Under the pieces are notes generated by a model. It made no database searches, was not told where the DNA came from, and saw nothing but the letters and a program-made list of their open reading frames with translations. From Bacteroidota bacterium (GTDB lineage Bacteria > Bacteroidota > Bacteroidia > Flavobacteriales > Flavobacteriaceae), in NCBI GenBank assembly GCA_023437485.1, contig JAEZGB010000030.1, forward strand, positions 1 through 10,546: a DNA stretch of 10,546 nt, given 5' to 3'. The translations under genes were made by a program, and so were the position numbers. How positions within the stretch are numbered: position 1 is the stretch's first letter; every line of letters begins with the position of its first letter. This document shows positions 6,307 to 10,546 of the stretch, one piece after another.

Positions 6307-6393
6307 CAAAAAATGGTGCGGGCGGGAAAGTGCAAGGCGGTTCTGACAACGGCGGTTAAATTTTCCTTAAATTCAGTAAGTCGTTTTTTTAAA

Positions 6394-6426
6394 TTGAGAA
6401 TCAGGCTCTTAAAAATGGTAAATTTA
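6394..6426 (+). promoter_or_regulatory. Candidate promoter of the galMKT operon
   Basis: TTG (6394-6396), 22 nt of spacer, and TAAATTTA (6419-6426) resemble the Bacteroidota TTG-N17-23-TAnnTTTG promoter, with one mismatch in the -7 box. Transcription would start near 6433, just before the galM ATG at 6446. It diverges from the copper-cluster promoter about 110 nt away. I see no obvious operator for a sugar-responsive regulator. Confidence 0.45.
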
Positions 6427-6445
6427 AGATATAATCTTCCTGGCA

Positions 6446-7465
6446 ATGTTTCGCGAAGCTGGTCAATTTTTTGGAAAAGGCCCCAATGGACAAGATGTAT
6501 ATCTGTACAAATTGCAACAACCTGATGGCCTTGCAATGTCAGTTTGCAGCTATGGCGCGGCCATTGTATCACTGGAAGTCCCCAACAGGGACGGCCAAAA
6601 AATTGACGTGGTACTGGGATTTGATAAGGCAGAACACTACGTGCAATCAATTGACCTGCCCGCCCCTCCGCATTTTGGCGCCGCCATTGGCCGTTATGCC
6701 GGCCGGATCGGGCGCGGGTTGTTGAATTTTGACGGTCGTGAAATCCAGCTCCGGCCCAATAGCCACGGCCACACCCTGCATGGGGGCAGATGGGGCTATA
6801 GCCAAAGGGTTTGGACGGTAACCGGGTTTGACAAAAATTCCTTTATTGAACTCACTTTAAACAGTCCGGATGGCGATGAAAATTTTCCGGGAACGCTTGA
6901 TGTTCGGGTCCGGTATGAGCTTGCCGGGATGTCGTTGCGTGTTTTGTTTACAGCCGACGTGCGTGATGATACCGTTTTGAACCTGACCCAGCACAGCTAT
7001 TTTAATCTGGACGGGCACATGCACACCGTCGCGGGGCAAAAAGTTTGCGTAAGAAGCGATGCCGTATTGGAAACGCTCCACATGGTCCCGACAGGCAAAA
7101 TTCTGGCTGCCGAGGACATGGCGATGAACCTCAGTGAAATGCGCATGGTTCCTCACGAGATTGACGCCACTTTTGTGCTGAACCGGGAAGAGGGGCCGGC
7201 CGCACAATTGGTAAGTGCCAAAACGGGTATCTCTCTTGAGGTCCACACCAACCAGCCCTCGGTGCATGTTTATGTGGGCGGGAATTGTTTCGGGCAGATT
7301 CCGGGCAAGAACGGTGCATCCTATCACGCGCAAAGCGGAATCTGCTTTGAAACCCAGAATTACCCCGATGCACCAAACCACCCGCATTTTCCGTCGGCAG
7401 TGGTACGTGCGGGCGAAACTTACAGGCATGAAACTACTTTCCAATTCAAAAACATCGATCCATGA
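6446..7465 (+). CDS. galM: Aldose 1-epimerase (galactose mutarotase)
   Basis: Converts beta-D-galactose to alpha-D-galactose, the form that galactokinase accepts, so it opens the Leloir pathway. The 339-residue length and the order of motifs fit the GalM family: GRYAGRI at 82-88, TLHGG with H112, LTQHSYFNLDGH with the catalytic acid H183, EIDATF with the substrate-binding D240, and GICFETQNYPDAPNHPHFPS with the catalytic base E302. The ATG at 6446 gives the expected N-terminal FGK.PNG.DVYLY strand and lies just past a promoter-like sequence. No signal peptide is visible, so it is predicted cytosolic, unlike some secreted Bacteroidota mutarotases. The stop overlaps the galK start as ATGA, indicating translational coupling. 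Confidence 0.95.
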   Translation: MFREAGQFFGKGPNGQDVYLYKLQQPDGLAMSVCSYGAAIVSLEVPNRDGQKIDVVLGFDKAEHYVQSIDLPAPPHFGAAIGRYAGRIGRGLLNFDGREIQLRPNSHGHTLHGGRWGYSQRVWTVTGFDKNSFIELTLNSPDGDENFPGTLDVRVRYELAGMSLRVLFTADVRDDTVLNLTQHSYFNLDGHMHTVAGQKVCVRSDAVLETLHMVPTGKILAAEDMAMNLSEMRMVPHEIDATFVLNREEGPAAQLVSAKTGISLEVHTNQPSVHVYVGGNCFGQIPGKNGASYHAQSGICFETQNYPDAPNHPHFPSAVVRAGETYRHETTFQFKNIDP

Positions 7466-8640
7466 ATTCACTTGCCCAATTCGTCACCCAAGGCTTCACT
7501 GATTTTTCTGGCCGTCAGCCCCAGGTAACGGTGCTCGCGCCGGGCCGGATCAATATCATTGGCGAGCATATTGACTACAATGACGGATTCGTGCTGCCTG
7601 CGGCCATTGACCGTTTTACGTGTTTTTGCATTTCAAAAGTTGACGGCAAGGAGGCGGTTTTCAAGGCATTGGATCTTGCCGACACAATCCAGGTGGATGT
7701 GAGCAAGCCGCTGGTCCCCTCTGAAAAAACCTGGGCCAACTACCTTCTGGGGGTTGTCGAAAGGTTTGCGCAGATGGGGAAGGAAATTGGCGGATTCGAA
7801 GTCGCTTTTGCGGGCAATATTCCCGCGGGCGCAGGGATGTCTTCCTCGGCGGCGCTGGAATGCGGTTTCGGGTTTGCGTTGGACGAGCTTTTTGAACTCG
7901 GGCTTTCCGATGAAGAAATCGCGCTGGCCGGACAATGGGCCGAACACAATTTTGTTGGAGTAAAATGCGGGATCATGGACCAGTTCGCGAGTGTTTTTGG
8001 CCGAAAAGACCAGGTGATTTTGCTGGATTGCCTGACGCTGGAACGCCGATACATTGATGCCGATTTTGGCGATTATTCGCTGGTTCTGCTCAACAGCAAC
8101 GTTTCGCACCAACTGCAAGATTCGCAATACAACCACAGGCGCGAAGAGGCCAGCAAGGCATTGGAGGCCGTCACGGCGCGGTTTCCCGAAGTCCAAAACT
8201 ACCGCGGAGTCCGGCGCGAACACCTCGATGCAGTGCGGAATTCAGTCGGGAACACGTCTTTTGATCGCGGTGTTTTTGTGATTGAGGAAATTGCCCGCGT
8301 ACACAATGCGGTTGAAGCGCTTGAAAACGGGAATATTGAAGCTCTTGGCCGGTTGCTCAACAAATCTCACGACGGGCTCTCCAAACTTTATCAGGTGAGT
8401 TGCCCCGAATTGGATTTTCTTGCGGGTGCCGCGGCGCAGGACAAGGCCGTGGCCGGTTCGCGGATGATGGGCGGCGGTTTTGGCGGTTGCACCATCAACC
8501 TGGTAAAAAAAGGCACCGAAGAGGTTTTTATCACCGATATGGCCGAGGCCTACGCCACCGCGTTCGGATTGGAACTCACGCCGTACAGGCTCTCACTTTC
8601 CGACGGTGTCCACAGCCTCACAAATGTTGAAAGGCCATGA
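7462..8640 (+). CDS. galK: Galactokinase
   Basis: Phosphorylates alpha-D-galactose with ATP to galactose-1-phosphate in the cytosol. The 392 residues are the normal bacterial length. The galactokinase signature GRINIIGEHIDYNDG (28-42) includes R29, E35 and D38. The GHMP ATP-binding loop is PAGAGMSSSAA (121-131). KCGIMDQ (168-174) holds the catalytic D173, and SRMMGGGFGGC (333-343) is the third GHMP motif. All key residues are present, so the enzyme should be active. The start codon overlaps the galM stop by 4 nt and the stop overlaps the galT start by 4 nt, so the three proteins are likely made in step. Its product is the substrate of the following GalT. Confidence 0.97.
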   Translation: MNSLAQFVTQGFTDFSGRQPQVTVLAPGRINIIGEHIDYNDGFVLPAAIDRFTCFCISKVDGKEAVFKALDLADTIQVDVSKPLVPSEKTWANYLLGVVERFAQMGKEIGGFEVAFAGNIPAGAGMSSSAALECGFGFALDELFELGLSDEEIALAGQWAEHNFVGVKCGIMDQFASVFGRKDQVILLDCLTLERRYIDADFGDYSLVLLNSNVSHQLQDSQYNHRREEASKALEAVTARFPEVQNYRGVRREHLDAVRNSVGNTSFDRGVFVIEEIARVHNAVEALENGNIEALGRLLNKSHDGLSKLYQVSCPELDFLAGAAAQDKAVAGSRMMGGGFGGCTINLVKKGTEEVFITDMAEAYATAFGLELTPYRLSLSDGVHSLTNVERP

Positions 8641-9680
8641 TGTTTGATCCGGGCGAACACCCGCACCGCCGGTACAATCCGCTGTTGGACGAATGGGTCC
8701 TTGTTTCGCCTCACCGCGCAAAACGCCCGTGGCAGGGGCAACAGGAAGCCGCGCATGACCATGAGTTGCCGCAGTATGATCCCGCTTGTTATCTCTGCCC
8801 CGGGAACACGCGTGCCAACGGAGAAGTCAATCCCGACTACGATTCCTGTTATGTTTTTGACAATGACTTTCCCGCGCTTTTGGATGTTGAACTGGGTTCA
8901 GACGCAGATTATAATATCTTGTTCCGACAAATGCCCGAACGAGGCATCAACCGCGTGGTGTGTTTCTCACCGCGCCACGATCTCACCATACCCGAGATGG
9001 ATGAAGCCGCCCTGGTTGAAATTGTGCGTACCTGGCAACAACAGTACACCGAACTTGGGGCGCTTTCGCACATCAACCACGTTCAGATTTTTGAAAACAA
9101 GGGCGCGGTCATGGGGTGCAGCAACCCGCATCCGCACGGACAAATCTGGGCGCAACAGTCATTGCCCACGCAGGTTTTTCGAACTCAGCATAATCTTGAT
9201 GCCTATTACAAAAAGCACGGTAAAGGCCTATTGGCAGATTATCTCGCAGAAGAACTTCGCCGCGGTGAACGCATTGTATTGGAGCACAAATTCTTTGTGG
9301 CTCTTGTCCCTTTTTGGGCGGTGTGGCCGTACGAGGTCATGATTTTGAGCAAGCGGCAATTTTCGGCGATTACGGATATGACCGCTGATGAGGTGCTCGA
9401 TTATGCGGCCATACTCAGGCACGTGACCATCCGGTATGACAATCTTTTCCTGACCTCGTTTCCTTATTCGGCAGGAATCCACCAACGCCCCACTGACGGC
9501 CATCCCCATCCCGAGTGGCACTTTCACATGCATTTTTATCCGCCGCTTTTACGCTCGGCAACGGTTAGGAAGTTTATGGTAGGGTATGAAATGCTTGGCG
9601 AAGCACAACGCGATATTACTCCGGAGCGGAGTGCTGAAATTTTGCGGGGGTTGCCCGATAAGCATTATAAAGATTCTTAG
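8637..9680 (+). CDS. galT: Galactose-1-phosphate uridylyltransferase
   Basis: Exchanges galactose-1-phosphate with UDP-glucose to give UDP-galactose and glucose-1-phosphate (HIT superfamily, class I GalT). The 347 residues match the E. coli enzyme in length. Zinc-site residues C51, C54, H114 and H165 are present. H167 of the SNPHPHGQ motif is the nucleophile that forms the uridylyl intermediate, with Q169 next to it. The second metal site retains H282, H297 and H299 (HFHMHFYPPLLRSATVRKF). The stretch aligning with the E. coli region that carries its Glu ligand (E182) reads TQVFRTQH here, without glutamate, so the structural iron site may be altered; that site is not needed for catalysis. The start is at the first ATG of an ATGATG pair, and either is possible. 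A repeat-rich, gene-free region follows. Confidence 0.96.
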   Translation: MMFDPGEHPHRRYNPLLDEWVLVSPHRAKRPWQGQQEAAHDHELPQYDPACYLCPGNTRANGEVNPDYDSCYVFDNDFPALLDVELGSDADYNILFRQMPERGINRVVCFSPRHDLTIPEMDEAALVEIVRTWQQQYTELGALSHINHVQIFENKGAVMGCSNPHPHGQIWAQQSLPTQVFRTQHNLDAYYKKHGKGLLADYLAEELRRGERIVLEHKFFVALVPFWAVWPYEVMILSKRQFSAITDMTADEVLDYAAILRHVTIRYDNLFLTSFPYSAGIHQRPTDGHPHPEWHFHMHFYPPLLRSATVRKFMVGYEMLGEAQRDITPERSAEILRGLPDKHYKDS

Positions 9681-9699
9681 CGCTGCGCGCAGCGTTTTT
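9679..9699 (+). terminator. Possible terminator of galMKT
   Basis: The palindrome CGCTGCGCGCAGCG (9681-9694) starts right at the galT stop codon and is followed by five T residues (9695-9699). The stem is GC-rich and about 5-7 bp around a CGCG loop. The T-run is short, so termination may be incomplete. Confidence 0.45.
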
Positions 9700-9762
9700 G
9701 GCAGCGCCGCAGGCGCCGCAAATCTCCCGTCGGAAGACAAAACATTATTTTTTCCCTGCGCA

Positions 9763-9931
9763 GCGTGAGCGATGGCAGCGGCATCCTTTTTATGCAGCGC
9801 AGCGGAATAAAAAGATATAGCGGACAGCGCGGCGGCGCCCCATTCAAAATTTAAAATTAACTCCCTATGGTCGTTCAGTTCGGCTGACGCCTCGGGTCAA
9901 AATTCAAAATTCCCCCCGGCGCCGCACGCCC
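9763..9931 (-). repeat. Structured intergenic repeat, copy 2
   Basis: This is the inverse-orientation relative of the element at 2362-2503, lying between convergent galT and L25. In plus-strand coordinates the closing stem is GCGT (9763-9766)/ACGC (9926-9929). Hairpin 1 is GCGGCGCC (9832-9839)/GGCGCCGC (9918-9925). Hairpin 2 is CTTTTTAT (9786-9793)/ATAAAAAG (9807-9814), a different stem sequence from copy 1 but still complementary. The box TATAGCGGACAGC (9816-9828) is shared exactly with copy 1. The loop of hairpin 1 carries a 78-nt AT-rich insert with its own small hairpin (about 9872-9889) and near-repeated ATTCAAAATT motifs. Together with the DNA before it, this accounts for the gene-free stretch 9681-9983, where I see no coding sequence. 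Fragments of the GCGCCGC half-stem also recur at 9704-9710 and 9713-9719, possibly decayed remnants. Confidence 0.75.
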
Positions 9932-9963
9932 AAAAAAAAAGCACCGGGTTTCCCCAGTGCTTT
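9932..9963 (-). terminator. Intrinsic terminator of the L25 gene
   Basis: On the minus strand an 11-bp stem AAAGCACTGGG/CCCGGTGCTTT (one T-G pair) is capped by a GAAA tetraloop and runs into nine T residues. It begins 20 nt after the L25 stop codon. It directly abuts the GGGCG end of structured repeat copy 2. Confidence 0.93.
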
Positions 9964-9983
9964 CCTTCTTGATAAAAGAAAAA

Positions 9984-10546
9984 TTACTTCTTCTTTCCTT
10001 TTGCCGGTGCGCCTTTTGCAGCTTTTGCAGCTTCCTGAGCGGCCTTCATTGCGGCACGTGAAATCTTCACCTGCGCAACCACGGTGTTGTCAGGGTGGAG
10101 CAACTTGAAGTTGTCTGACTTTAGCTTTGTGATGTAAAGTTTGTTACCCATTTCAAGTTCAGAGATATTGGCCTCAACATAGTCAGGCAGGTCTTTTGGA
10201 AGCGCCTTAACCTTAAGTTTGCGCGTGTTCAGGATGAGGTTTCCACCGCCCAAAACACCTGGCGAGGTTCCAACAACCTTTACCGGTACGTCAATGGTAA
10301 CGTCTTTGTCCTCGAAAAGTTGGTAAAAGTCAATGTGCAGGATTCTGTCATTCACAGGATGAACCTGGATATCCTGAAGCACCGCCTCAAACTTCTTTTC
10401 CCCAAGGTCGATCACGACAGTGTGCGCGTTTGGAGTGTAAATTAGGTTTTTGAAAGCGCCTTCTTCTGCTGAGAAGTGAACTGCCTGATTTCCTCCGTAA
10501 AGCACGCAAGGAACCATTCCAGCATTACGCAAGGCCTTGGTCGAAA
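9984..10546 (-). CDS. rplY: 50S ribosomal protein L25 (Ctc/TL5 type), 5' end beyond the window
   Basis: Large-subunit protein that binds 5S rRNA, here in the long two-domain bL25/Ctc form. The visible 186 residues include the L25 N-domain (STKALRNAGMVPCVLYGG, VHPVNDRILHIDFYQL) and the C-terminal beta domain (KVVGTSPGVLGGGNL, LRK-type and LPDYVEANISELEMGNKLYI segments). The reading frame stays open to the window edge. The TTG at 10530-10532 is a Leu codon inside the conserved KALRNAG motif, not a start; roughly 20 N-terminal residues should lie outside the window. The C-terminus is an Ala/Lys-rich basic tail (about the last 25 residues, ending KGKKK). My recollection is that many relatives instead end in an acidic tail. 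A strong terminator follows. In this phylum the gene often accompanies prs and pth, but neither is visible here. Confidence 0.94.
   Translation of the reverse strand, partial: STKALRNAGMVPCVLYGGNQAVHFSAEEGAFKNLIYTPNAHTVVIDLGEKKFEAVLQDIQVHPVNDRILHIDFYQLFEDKDVTIDVPVKVVGTSPGVLGGGNLILNTRKLKVKALPKDLPDYVEANISELEMGNKLYITKLKSDNFKLLHPDNTVVAQVKISRAAMKAAQEAAKAAKGAPAKGKKK

Noticed and set aside
6284..6349. N-terminal extension of the barrel protein to the upstream ATG at 6349
   Set aside because: It would place 22 Pro-rich residues before a textbook signal peptide and start upstream of the likely -7 box at 6299-6306. The ATG at 6283 is better.
6183..6650. A 155-codon minus-strand frame spanning the divergent intergenic region
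   Set aside because: It overlaps the signal-peptide end of the barrel gene in another frame and the antisense of galM. No domain is visible, and it would cover both predicted promoters.
8967..9155. Short minus-strand frames inside galK and galT (for example 8967-9155, 9228-9533)
   Set aside because: They lie antisense to well-supported enzymes and show no start-site signals or recognisable motifs.
10530..10532. TTG as the start codon of L25
   Set aside because: It encodes the Leu of the conserved KALRNAG motif. The frame remains open to the window edge, so the real start is outside the window.

Overview
The window looks like chromosomal DNA from a Bacteroidota bacterium, most likely of the Flavobacteriia. 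Several upstream regions carry the Bacteroidota sigma-A type -7 box (TAnnTTTG). Ribosome-binding sites are not conspicuous, a PorT-like outer-membrane barrel is present, and the CopA and L25 sequences read as flavobacterial. Base composition is roughly balanced, richer in G+C than the AT-rich Flavobacterium species. The genus is not determined.

Layout from left to right. On the minus strand lie a small uncharacterised Cys-motif protein (24-518) and an M20-family dipeptidase (718-2121), separated by an intergenic region edged with inverted arrays of a short ATTAGCGAAT unit. A plus-strand tRNA-Leu(UAG) (2239-2320) follows with its own promoter-like box and a strong terminator. Next comes a minus-strand copper cluster, in transcription order: a PorT-like outer-membrane barrel protein (6283-5591), a regulator joining an HMA-like CxxC domain to an AraC-type DNA-binding domain (5594-5052), and a CopA copper-exporting ATPase (4977-2506). 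The first two overlap by 4 nt. Divergently, on the plus strand, galM, galK and galT (6446-9680) form a tight operon in which both junctions are ATGA overlaps. Together these enzymes cover most of the Leloir route: mutarotation, phosphorylation, and uridylyl transfer to give UDP-galactose and glucose-1-phosphate. The UDP-galactose 4-epimerase (galE) and a sugar transporter are not in the window. At the right edge, on the minus strand, is the 5'-truncated gene for ribosomal protein L25 with a strong terminator.

The most unexpected structure is not a gene. Two intergenic regions, each between converging transcription units (copA/tRNA-Leu and galT/L25), hold diverged, oppositely oriented copies of one modular element at 2362-2503 and 9763-9931. 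Conserved sequence boxes are arranged around two hairpins. The second hairpin has different bases in the two copies but stays complementary in both, which suggests selection on folded structure. This and the HMA-AraC copper regulator are the best candidates for follow-up. I see no CRISPR array, prophage, insertion sequence or defence system.
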